This document shows positions 1 through 7,957 of a DNA stretch of 64,000 nt, piece after piece (the first letter of the stretch is position 1; each line of letters begins with the position of its first letter). Made by a program: the position numbers and the translations under genes. The notes under the pieces were generated by a model. That model was given only the letters and a program-made list of their open reading frames with translations, searched no databases and had not been told where the DNA came from. Source of the DNA: Vibrio pectenicida (GTDB taxonomy: Bacteria; Pseudomonadota; Gammaproteobacteria; Enterobacterales; Vibrionaceae); contig AP024890.1 in the NCBI GenBank assembly GCA_024347015.1, positions 1,054,001 to 1,118,000 on the forward strand, written 5' to 3'.

Positions 1-188
1 TTCATTTTAAGATAGACCTTTACCAATGGTGACATCAGAGTCTTTAACCAGCTAGCGTGGCGAGCAAATCTATGCTGAAGAATTGCACTGATGAACTCTT
101 CATCGGCAATCAGTCGATTGATCGCAGCTGGAATTTCATCGTCGTTGTATGGACGAATATCAAAATAAGGGTCTTTATTAGCAGTCAT
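1..188 (-). CDS. Acyltransferase (PlsC-like lysophospholipid acyltransferase family), N-terminal fragment
   Basis: Only the first 62 codons lie in the window; the gene continues past the left edge. The visible peptide begins MTANKDPYFDIRPYNDDEIP and continues with a segment of the type LIADEEFISAILQHRF. As I recall, this opening is typical of proteobacterial 1-acyl-glycerol-3-phosphate acyltransferase-like proteins of the inner membrane. The catalytic H-x4-D motif lies outside the window, so the call rests on the N-terminus alone. The gene is divergent from the AraC-like gene to its right, with about 195 bases between them. Confidence 0.5.
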   Translation of the reverse strand, partial: MTANKDPYFDIRPYNDDEIPAAINRLIADEEFISAILQHRFARHASWLKTLMSPLVKVYLKM

Positions 189-383
189 GTATTACTTATT
201 CTCGTAGGAAACATGCCTATTCTACGCTGAGAACGGGTGATTAGCAGCTATAGTTCGCAATAATAATTAAGGTCCGACCAGCATTGATTTACTGAATGGA
301 TCAAAAATCATTGTTAAGTTGGTTTTTATCACTAGAAACGTTACCCTTAACTTCTCCTGCACCATAAGAGTCCGAATCAACCT

Positions 384-1007
384 ATGCATTACTCAATCTC
401 CAATCATAATGATGATTTTCCCTATCTAGTAGTGCAGCATAGAAGAAAAAGCCTTAAGCATATACTACTAAAAGTAGAACAAGGAATGGCTTTGCTAAAG
501 TTTGGTAAAGTTGAATATGTCATTGAAAGAGGTCAGACCGTCTGGATTCCATTTGATTCATTATGCGCTCTCACTTTTTTCCCCAGAACTCAAGTTCAAA
601 GAGTCGAGGTTTCATCTCGAGTTTCAGCATTGCTGCCTCAAAAAGGTGGCTACGTACAACTCAACGAATTAACCACCGCAATCCTTAATAGGCTATTAGA
701 TAGTCAGCAATCTCATGAGTCACAGCAGAAGCTCCTCGTTGTACTACTGGATGACCTGGTAACCTTAGATCCTAAGTTGATGGAAAGTAAACTGACTGCC
801 TACCTTAAACAATGGTCACCATCAATAAGCGACAATAAGCTTTTGGCAGAACAGCACTTAGCACTTAAATTAAGGGAAGCAACCAAACGCATGCAGTCAG
901 GTGTAAAAAGATCCAAGGTTATCGCTGATTTATTCGAAAATAACCACTTTGTTTTTACACAATTAGAGCAAAGTATTCTTGGGTATACCTCCGCTGAAAG
1001 CTCGTAA
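384..1007 (+). CDS. AraC-like protein with cupin N-terminus and no clear C-terminal HTH
   Basis: This 207-residue protein has an N-terminal beta-rich region (about residues 10-85, with the pattern GKVEYVIERGQTVWIPFDSL) like the cupin sensor domain of AraC-family regulators. Residues 150-200 are helical and resemble at most the first part of an AraC DNA-binding domain. A complete regulator would be about 60-90 residues longer, and no canonical two-HTH module or family signature is visible. It may be a short natural variant, a truncated regulator, or a protein that works through a partner. The ribosome-binding site is weak. The stop is followed by 234 bases before the next gene. Confidence 0.5.
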   Translation: MHYSISNHNDDFPYLVVQHRRKSLKHILLKVEQGMALLKFGKVEYVIERGQTVWIPFDSLCALTFFPRTQVQRVEVSSRVSALLPQKGGYVQLNELTTAILNRLLDSQQSHESQQKLLVVLLDDLVTLDPKLMESKLTAYLKQWSPSISDNKLLAEQHLALKLREATKRMQSGVKRSKVIADLFENNHFVFTQLEQSILGYTSAESS

Positions 1008-1241
1008 ATTTAAAGATAATTTTTAGTTTAAATTCCATATAAACAGCTGAATATTAAAATAATATAAATTGGCACAAACTCAGCCATAAGCAGGTATAAA
1101 AACAGGTTCAATAAGATAACTCCGGCTAATTTTCCCTATTCAAAGTAAAAAAATAACATTTGGCACACCCTGATAATGAGCATTTGCTCACTATCGCACT
1201 ATAATAGAAGACATAAGCTTTAATGACATGGGAAGTCGACA

Positions 1242-3110
1242 ATGAAATTCAGCCATAAAATCGTGGCGGCATCATCTCTTCTATTTTTAGCCACGGTATC
1301 ATTACTGACACTCCAGCAGTACTACACAGTCCAAGCCGAAGTCAAATCACTCGTTACCTCTAGTGTTGCCGAAATTGTTGACGGTGTCCGGGATACAACA
1401 GAAGCAGAGATTAACAGTCGAAAGATAATTGCTAATTATGCAACCAGTATGCTTGAGGCGAACCTTTCTCCTAGTGCAATAGAAATGGTCATCACTCGTC
1501 CAATTGTAAAAGAAACCTTTCTTTTAGCTGGGTTGGGGTTTGAAGAAGATGGTTCAAATATCAATAATGATCCTGGTTGGAGCCCTGGTCCAACATGGGA
1601 CCCTCGGGCTCGACCTTGGTACATAGATGCAAAAAAATCCGGAAAGCTAATTATCACAGCCCCGTATGCTGATTCGGCAAGTGGTGAGATTTTGGTTTCT
1701 ATCGCCACTCCCGTCTATGACAATGGTGACTTTATCGGTGCTATTTTTTACGATGTAAGCTTGGCAGGATTAGCAGAGCTGGTGAATAAAGTTCAACTTT
1801 TTGATGCTGGTTATGTGTTTATCGTATCAGGTGATGGAACAACTATTGCTCACCCAAATACCGAAATGAACGGTAAGCCGATGAAAGACTTTCTCGGCGA
1901 AGTCACTATCAAAGAAGATCCACAACAGATAGAAATAGAAGGTAAAAAATATACTCTCGACTATTCAAAAGTACCCGGAGAAAACTGGTATATAGGTGTC
2001 ATATTGGATGAAGAAATCGCCTACCAATCACTGACCGACTTGCGTAACAGCTCCATAGTGTACACTGCAATTGCCTTGGTGATCAGCGTGGCTATTCTGC
2101 TTGTGTTGATAACAGCGCTTATGCGTCCTTTGGGCACACTTAATAACGCAATCCAAGATGTAGCTTCTGGTGATGGTGACCTAACACAACGCTTAGATAC
2201 AGCGACAGACCAAGAGTTTTCCCAATTGGCCGAAGGCTTTAATACATTTATTGGCACGCTTCAACAGCTATTGACTCAATCAAAATCAATTGGTGAGGAG
2301 ATCCTTAAAGGATCAGAAATGACTTCATCGGGCTTACAAGGGTCAGCTAGTGCCATGCAGGATCAGCTGCAAGAACTCGAGCAACTCGCAACTGCTATGC
2401 ATGAAATGACAACAACATCAGGAAACGTAGCAGATAACGCCCAAGGAGCAGCAGCAGCAGCAAAAGACGCCGATGACGCAACTCAAGTTGGCACAAAGGT
2501 GGTCGGTGATACATCTGCATCAATCAGTGAGCTTTCCCAACGTATTGATGAAGCAGTAGAAGAAGTAAAAAATCTAGAGTCGGCAACGGATAACATAGAA
2601 ACCATCCTTAAGGTTATCAATGACATCGCCGATCAAACTAATTTGCTAGCACTTAACGCCGCGATTGAAGCCGCACGGGCGGGTGAGTCTGGACGAGGCT
2701 TCGCTGTGGTCGCTGATGAAGTTAGAACCCTTGCTCAAAGAACCCAAGAGTCAACGACAGAAATTCGTAACATGATCGAACAGCTACAGTCTGGTGCAAC
2801 ATCAGTAGCCAATGCAATGAACATGAGTAAGGAAACAGCCGATGGCGCAGTATTACGCGCAGAAGAAGCCAATAATGCACTTAACAGTATTCGTGCTGCA
2901 ATTCAGAGTATCAGTGATATGAATATGCAAATTGCATCTGCGGCTGAAGAACAGAACCTAGTCGCAGAGGAAATCAATAACAATACGGTTAAGATAAAAG
3001 ATCTGTCGGAACAAGTTGCTGAAGCAGCAGAAAATGCCAATGTCGCTATGCAAGCTCAAACCGAAAATATTAGAGAGCAGGATGCTATACTTAATAAATT
3101 CAAGCTTTAA
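1242..3110 (+). CDS. Methyl-accepting chemotaxis protein with dCache sensor
   Basis: This 622-residue inner-membrane chemoreceptor has a first membrane helix at about residues 8-28. A periplasmic double-Cache sensor follows (about 35-265, including the Cache-typical segment DPRARPWYIDA). A second helix (about 272-292), a HAMP domain and a long signalling coiled coil follow. The hairpin tip reads IADQTNLLALNAAIEAARAG, the near-invariant CheA/CheW contact region. Cache sensors of this form often bind amino acids or small organic acids, but the ligand cannot be read here. GGGAAG lies 8-10 bases before the ATG. A terminator follows directly, so the gene is probably monocistronic. Confidence 0.95.
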   Translation: MKFSHKIVAASSLLFLATVSLLTLQQYYTVQAEVKSLVTSSVAEIVDGVRDTTEAEINSRKIIANYATSMLEANLSPSAIEMVITRPIVKETFLLAGLGFEEDGSNINNDPGWSPGPTWDPRARPWYIDAKKSGKLIITAPYADSASGEILVSIATPVYDNGDFIGAIFYDVSLAGLAELVNKVQLFDAGYVFIVSGDGTTIAHPNTEMNGKPMKDFLGEVTIKEDPQQIEIEGKKYTLDYSKVPGENWYIGVILDEEIAYQSLTDLRNSSIVYTAIALVISVAILLVLITALMRPLGTLNNAIQDVASGDGDLTQRLDTATDQEFSQLAEGFNTFIGTLQQLLTQSKSIGEEILKGSEMTSSGLQGSASAMQDQLQELEQLATAMHEMTTTSGNVADNAQGAAAAAKDADDATQVGTKVVGDTSASISELSQRIDEAVEEVKNLESATDNIETILKVINDIADQTNLLALNAAIEAARAGESGRGFAVVADEVRTLAQRTQESTTEIRNMIEQLQSGATSVANAMNMSKETADGAVLRAEEANNALNSIRAAIQSISDMNMQIASAAEEQNLVAEEINNNTVKIKDLSEQVAEAAENANVAMQAQTENIREQDAILNKFKL

Positions 3111-3120
3111 TTACGCTTAA

Positions 3121-3152
3121 GTCCTCCCCCAACGGGAGAGGGCTTTTTTTTT
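3121..3152 (+). terminator. Rho-independent terminator after the chemoreceptor gene
   Basis: CTCCC pairs with GGGAG around a five-base loop, with weaker extension outward, and is followed by nine T residues. It starts about ten bases after the stop codon. Confidence 0.85.
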
Positions 3153-3219
3153 CTTACTACTAACAAACCTCTCAGGTCTTGGTGCTTAATAAAGTCAAAC
3201 AAGGGGTTAATAGTTATCG

Positions 3220-3864
3220 ATGATTAAAAGTGTCCGTATCGACCTCATATCAGATATAGTATGTCCGTGGTGTATCATAGGGTATAAAAACCTTGAGAAC
3301 GCTCTTTTGACATTGTCTGATAGCCTCAAAGCTGAAATCTACTGGCATCCTTTCGAGCTTAATCCAATGATGAAACGCGAAGGGCAAAATCTTAGAGAGC
3401 ACATTACTGAAAAATACGGTACTTCGCTTGAAGCCAGCATATCTGCTAGACAAACCATTACCGAGCTAGGCCACGATTTGGGCTTCAAGTTCAACTTTAC
3501 GGACGACATGAAGATTTATAATACCCGTAAAGCTCATCAGTTATTACTTTGGGCACAGTCGAAAAACCTACAATTAGAGTTAGAAATGGCTCTATTTAAA
3601 GCTTATTTCACCCATAACCAAGATATCAGCAATCCACAAACATTGCTTAATATCGCAGATTCTCTTGAACTCGAGCGAAATCTCTGTGAACAAATCTTAG
3701 AAGATGAGAGCTGGGCTGAAACCGTTTCATCCACAGAACACCAATGGCTTGAAGCTGGCATTAATGCTGTACCAGCCATGATAATTGAAAAAAAACACTT
3801 ACTTTCTGGAGCTCAACCAAGTGAGATTCTAGTCGATGCACTCATCGACATTGCAGAACTATGA
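3220..3864 (+). CDS. DsbA-family (FrnE-like) thiol oxidoreductase
   Basis: The 214-residue protein has a thioredoxin fold with an inserted helical domain. The N-terminus carries a strand followed by the active site CPWC (residues about 15-18, context DIVCPWCIIG). Near the C-terminus is a cis-proline segment, INAVPAMII. This pattern is that of the FrnE/2-hydroxychromene-2-carboxylate isomerase-like branch of the DsbA superfamily. There is no signal peptide, so it is likely cytoplasmic, with a role in thiol redox or polyketide-type isomerisation. The exact substrate is unknown. AAGGGG lies about 13 bases before the ATG. It converges on the yedI-type gene. Confidence 0.85.
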   Translation: MIKSVRIDLISDIVCPWCIIGYKNLENALLTLSDSLKAEIYWHPFELNPMMKREGQNLREHITEKYGTSLEASISARQTITELGHDLGFKFNFTDDMKIYNTRKAHQLLLWAQSKNLQLELEMALFKAYFTHNQDISNPQTLLNIADSLELERNLCEQILEDESWAETVSSTEHQWLEAGINAVPAMIIEKKHLLSGAQPSEILVDALIDIAEL

Positions 3865-3916
3865 CCTGTGTAAAAAACGCCAAAATAAAAGTAGCGACAT
3901 ACACTACTGCCACGAT

Positions 3917-4813
3917 TTAATTTCTGTGGCGAACTTTCTCTATACCTGTCCAAACAAGTAATACCATAGCCCCTGCCAGCAAGCCTATCAGACCATTCAG
4001 AATTGATGGGATCAGAAGATGTGCTAAGGGTAAATTGGGCAGATTCAACAGCACCGGCTCTATCCAATGATGTATTACGGGAACATTATGTACAACAATA
4101 CCACCACCAACTATGAACATGGCAGCTGTCCCCACAACTGCAAGGAATTTCATTAACTTGGGTGCAAAAGCGATAAGGATTTGACCAAGCCAAGCTCTTA
4201 TTCCCTTGCCTTTGGAAATACGATTCAAATAAAAGCCTAGATCATCAAGCTTAACAATACCTGCTACCAAGCCATAAACACCAATGGTCATTAGTATCGC
4301 AATAAAGCTGACGACCATGACTTGTGTAATCATTGAATGCCCCTGTACAGTACCCAAAGCAATGACAATGATTTCAGCCGATAGAATAAAGTCAGTTCGC
4401 ACCGCTCCTGCAATCTTACGTGTCTCATATTCCTCAATAGACCCAGTTGGAACCTCGTCTTCTTCAACTTGCTCCGCATGAAATAGGCTTTCCGCTATTT
4501 TTTCTGCACCTTCAAAACAAAGAAATAGCCCACCAATCAAAAGTAAAGGCATAATTAACCAAGGAGCAATAGAACTAATGAGCAACGCTGCTGGTACCAA
4601 AATTAATTTATTGCGAAAAGATCCCTTGGCGACACTTAGTACAATAGGAATCTCTCGTTCGGCTGCAACACCAGATACCTGTTGAGCATTCAATGCTAAA
4701 TCATCACCTAATACTCCAGCAGTCTTTTTTGCGGCAACTTTCGACATCAAAGCAACGTCATCTAATACCGTAGCAATATCATCTAATAAAGTTAATAAGC
4801 TCGCACCAGCCAT
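3917..4813 (-). CDS. yedI: DUF808/YedI-family inner-membrane protein
   Basis: The 298-residue protein opens with MAGASLLTLLDDIATVLDDV and the segment SKVAAKKTAGVLGDDLALNA, which are characteristic of the YedI (DUF808) family. Several hydrophobic helices follow (about 70-105, 165-210, 225-250 and 270-292). Family length is usually about 300 residues, so it is complete. Its function is not established. It is divergent from the M14-type peptidase gene, with about 180 bases between them. Confidence 0.88.
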   Translation of the reverse strand: MAGASLLTLLDDIATVLDDVALMSKVAAKKTAGVLGDDLALNAQQVSGVAAEREIPIVLSVAKGSFRNKLILVPAALLISSIAPWLIMPLLLIGGLFLCFEGAEKIAESLFHAEQVEEDEVPTGSIEEYETRKIAGAVRTDFILSAEIIVIALGTVQGHSMITQVMVVSFIAILMTIGVYGLVAGIVKLDDLGFYLNRISKGKGIRAWLGQILIAFAPKLMKFLAVVGTAAMFIVGGGIVVHNVPVIHHWIEPVLLNLPNLPLAHLLIPSILNGLIGLLAGAMVLLVWTGIEKVRHRN

Positions 4814-4995
4814 AAGGGGTCTCTTTAAACATACTGATATGCTGTTAAATGTACCACCTAGATTCCCATACTTAAACTCAATTACTGATATAAATACTAT
4901 AAGCTCAATACTATCGCTGCAGATTATATGAATTGCTTCTATTAAAAGAGCATTTTATGCTGTGTGTCTAATGCTCCCAAACAATAGGAAATGTA

Positions 4996-5916
4996 ATGCA
5001 GGCAAAGGAATTTTACCCAATCGGGACTACTGGTAAAAAATGGCAAGACGCCGAGTATCAATCTTGGCGAGACCATGCCTCAATCAAACGTGACTACCAC
5101 AAAGAAGTGGTAACAAAAATCCACGCACTCACAGACCGATTTAAGGTCGAGCAGTATGGCGCATTATCTTATGACTTAGAGCGCTACCCTTTGTTTTGTA
5201 TCAAGAGTAATAACTGGGAAAGCAACAAACCTGTTGTGTTAATTACGGGTGGTGTGCATGGCTATGAAACCAGCGGTGTTCATGGCGCTCTCCAATTTGT
5301 TGACACCCAGATGGAAAACTACAGCAAATATTTCAATATCATGGTTGCTCCCTGTATCAGCCCATGGGGTTACGAGACCATAAATCGATGGAATCCACTT
5401 GCTATAGATCCAAACCGTTCTTTCTACGCTGATAGCCCTGCCGAAGAATCAGCGAATCTTATCAAGCTAGTAAATTCAGTCGAACAAACCATTCTGGTTC
5501 ATTTCGACTTGCATGAAACTACCGACACTGATGAAACTGAATTTAGGCCAGCTCTAGCGGCACGAGACGGTGCTGACTTTACACCAGGAATAGTTCCGGA
5601 CGGGTTTTACACAGTTGGGGATAGTGAAAACCCTCAACCCGATTTTCAAACTGCGGTTATCAAATCAGTGAGTGATGTAACGCATATTGCACCAGCAGAT
5701 CAAAACGCTAAAATTATTGGTTCACCTGTCATTCAAAAAGGTGTAATAAACTATCCAATGGCTAAACTCGGACTATGTGGTGGCGTGACAAATTCCATCT
5801 ACAGTACTACAACGGAAGTCTATCCTGACAGCCCAAAAGTTACAGCAGAGGAATGTAATCAAGCTCAAGTTGCCGCCATCAAGGGTGGTTTAGATTATGT
5901 ACTAACTAAGATCTAA
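4996..5916 (+). CDS. M14-family metallopeptidase-like protein
   Basis: The 306-residue protein carries a zinc-binding H-x-x-E in GVHGYETSGVHGA (about residues 94-106) and a further histidine in ILVHFDLHETTDTDE (about 170). It thus has the layout of the M14 carboxypeptidase/succinylglutamate desuccinylase fold. The N-terminus lacks a signal peptide, which suggests a cytoplasmic enzyme that removes an acyl or C-terminal group from a small substrate. The substrate is unknown. AGGAA is well spaced before the ATG. It ends 22 bases from the convergent AraC gene. Confidence 0.82.
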   Translation: MQAKEFYPIGTTGKKWQDAEYQSWRDHASIKRDYHKEVVTKIHALTDRFKVEQYGALSYDLERYPLFCIKSNNWESNKPVVLITGGVHGYETSGVHGALQFVDTQMENYSKYFNIMVAPCISPWGYETINRWNPLAIDPNRSFYADSPAEESANLIKLVNSVEQTILVHFDLHETTDTDETEFRPALAARDGADFTPGIVPDGFYTVGDSENPQPDFQTAVIKSVSDVTHIAPADQNAKIIGSPVIQKGVINYPMAKLGLCGGVTNSIYSTTTEVYPDSPKVTAEECNQAQVAAIKGGLDYVLTKI

Positions 5917-5938
5917 TTACCTCAGATGAGCTATTCAA

Positions 5939-6727
5939 TTAGCGAAGCTTATTTTTGTACTGTTCAGGGGTTTGCCCAGCGTACTTTTTGAACATTGCAA
6001 TAAATGGGCTGGCTTGGTTATAGCCTAGAGTTAATGCCACTTCCTTAACCGATTGGCCACTTCGTAGCAGTTCCATCGAGTAGAGGTAACGAACTCTTAG
6101 CCTCCACTCGGTAAAACTCATTCCGAGCTCAGACTGGCAGTGCCTAGCCAAAGTCCGCTCAGTGGTATGGACTTTTTCTGCCCATTGCGCAAGACTAGTG
6201 ATATCAAGCGGGCTCTCTTCTACCTCTGCTAATATCGTGGCTAAATATTTATTATCGGAAGAAGGCAAAAAGTGATGTTGAGTATCTCGAGTTGCCAGCT
6301 GATCAAGTAATACTTGTATTAATCTCTTATCCTGCTCACTTTGGGCTATATTAATCTCTCTGTGACGAAAATCATCAATGATTGACGACACTATTGGTGT
6401 GATTTTTATCAAACTGGTACTACTTGGGAAGTTTGTTGTTAATCGCTCAGCAATATTTAACGAACAATATGACAAAGGCTTTCGATTATAACTGGTATGC
6501 ATAACGCCAGCAGGAACCCAAATCGCAAGGTGAGGCGGCGCAAGAAATCGAGTTCCTTGAGCTTCCATTTCAAGAATACCACCACTAATTAGCTGAACCT
6601 GCCCCCAAGGATGGCTATGCATTCTTGTTTCCGTATTCGATAGAAAAGCTTCGAAATTCATAAAAAAATCCGAAGGTGCTCTATCAATAGGTAATGACGG
6701 ATGCAAATGTTTAACCGACTTTCTCAC
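5939..6727 (-). CDS. AraC-family transcriptional regulator
   Basis: The 262-residue protein has an N-terminal cupin sensor (about residues 20-110, with MHSHPWGQVQLISGG) and a C-terminal two-HTH AraC domain (about 165-262). The second HTH includes SVKEVALTLGYNQASPFIAM followed by FKKYAGQTPEQYK, the family signature. The start is GTG, with AGGAC seven to eight bases upstream. Proteins of this cupin-AraC type often control a neighbouring efflux or enzyme gene, but no target is evident here. The convergent peptidase gene is the nearest neighbour. Confidence 0.92.
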   Translation of the reverse strand: MRKSVKHLHPSLPIDRAPSDFFMNFEAFLSNTETRMHSHPWGQVQLISGGILEMEAQGTRFLAPPHLAIWVPAGVMHTSYNRKPLSYCSLNIAERLTTNFPSSTSLIKITPIVSSIIDDFRHREINIAQSEQDKRLIQVLLDQLATRDTQHHFLPSSDNKYLATILAEVEESPLDITSLAQWAEKVHTTERTLARHCQSELGMSFTEWRLRVRYLYSMELLRSGQSVKEVALTLGYNQASPFIAMFKKYAGQTPEQYKNKLR

Positions 6728-6867
6728 ATTTTTTGTCCTATAGATAATAGGCCTTAGACAAAAGACACTTGATATTATAAAGACCGATGCAGATTGTCGT
6801 ATAGTTTAAAATATTATCGAGGTTGTGTCGAAAAGCTTAATATTAGAGGAAACCACAATTTAATTTT

Positions 6868-7686
6868 TTAAAGCGTAAACCTCTGCTGCAAAGCACAATA
6901 GTTTAAACCTTCAATAAGAGAGTCCACACTTTCGAGGCTTTCCTCTTCAAACTTAACACCATACTTATAGTAACGTCCTATTTTTGATATGTTTTTCACC
7001 ATCGCTTGAAGCGTTTCATCAACTAGGGGAACATCTTTGTTTGAACTGCAGATATTTAGACTTATCAAAGAACCAATTCGGTAACTAACTTTATCCCTGT
7101 CAACAACAATTAAGCACCCTTGGTGGGAAATATCCCTTACTTGGCATTGGTACTTTTTGTCTGATGGTTCAAGAAAACCATCGAGATTGATTTCTAAACG
7201 GGCACTTTCACGCAAACCAACAACGACCTGTGTTGCAGAAGGTAAAGTAACGAGCAGCAAGTCAGTATCCTCACCACTCAAAACATATTCAATCTTAGTC
7301 TTAAAATAGACTCTAGCGCCTTCACCTTTAGAAGAAATAACACAGGCTTTAAGGGGGTAACCTTGTCTCATAAAAATTGATTTTTCCTGAGGCGAGACCA
7401 TTGGCATTTCAAGTAAAAGAATACTTTTAGAATGCAAACCTATATATTTAGTTCGGCACTTAAGAACTTTACCTGTCGGAGTTGAAACAATGCAGGCAAC
7501 ATCGCAAAGTGGCATCACTTTATCGAAGGCATCTTCTCCGAGGCAAATTGAACTCGTAGTTTCTGACGTTGTACTGCTAAAATCTTCATGTTTTTCAGTG
7601 GGCGAAGAGCTTTCCTTAACCGCATCCTCATTACTTAAATTCTGTTGACTATCTAAGTTATTTTTTTCTGCGACATCCAAAGTCAT
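6868..7686 (-). CDS. PilZ-domain protein, probable c-di-GMP receptor
   Basis: The 272-residue protein has an N-terminal Ser/Thr/Glu-rich tail (residues 1-50), a YcgR-N-like beta region (about 55-155) and a C-terminal PilZ domain (about 158-265). Both c-di-GMP-binding motifs are present: R-x3-R as RESAR, and D-x-S-x2-G as DISHQG. Binding is therefore likely. PilZ proteins of this layout usually adjust motility or envelope functions when c-di-GMP rises. GAGGAG precedes the ATG. The gene is divergent from the second chemoreceptor gene, which fits a motility theme. Confidence 0.88.
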   Translation of the reverse strand: MTLDVAEKNNLDSQQNLSNEDAVKESSSPTEKHEDFSSTTSETTSSICLGEDAFDKVMPLCDVACIVSTPTGKVLKCRTKYIGLHSKSILLLEMPMVSPQEKSIFMRQGYPLKACVISSKGEGARVYFKTKIEYVLSGEDTDLLLVTLPSATQVVVGLRESARLEINLDGFLEPSDKKYQCQVRDISHQGCLIVVDRDKVSYRIGSLISLNICSSNKDVPLVDETLQAMVKNISKIGRYYKYGVKFEEESLESVDSLIEGLNYCALQQRFTL

Positions 7687-7957
7687 ATCTCCTCGAATAT
7701 ATTTGTACTTATAACCTTAGTATGAATCAGCACTCATAAAAAGTATCAAGCAAATTTTTGATCACAAATGCCCTGAAAAAAATGTAAACCAAGGCTATCG
7801 CTAGACCTTTACCTCTTAAAATACACGTTACAAAACATCTCCAAAGTCTCATTTTCAAACGAAAATTTCAATGTTAAACACCAATGATGAAACTTGATGC
7901 CTATAGTTTTCTTACGCTCTGAAAAACACCATACGATAAGAAAGATGGGGATTCATA

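Noticed and set aside
1060..1190. Two TGGCACA sequences upstream of the first chemoreceptor, like the -24 element of sigma-54 promoters
   Set aside because: Neither is followed by a TTGC-type -12 element at the required spacing.
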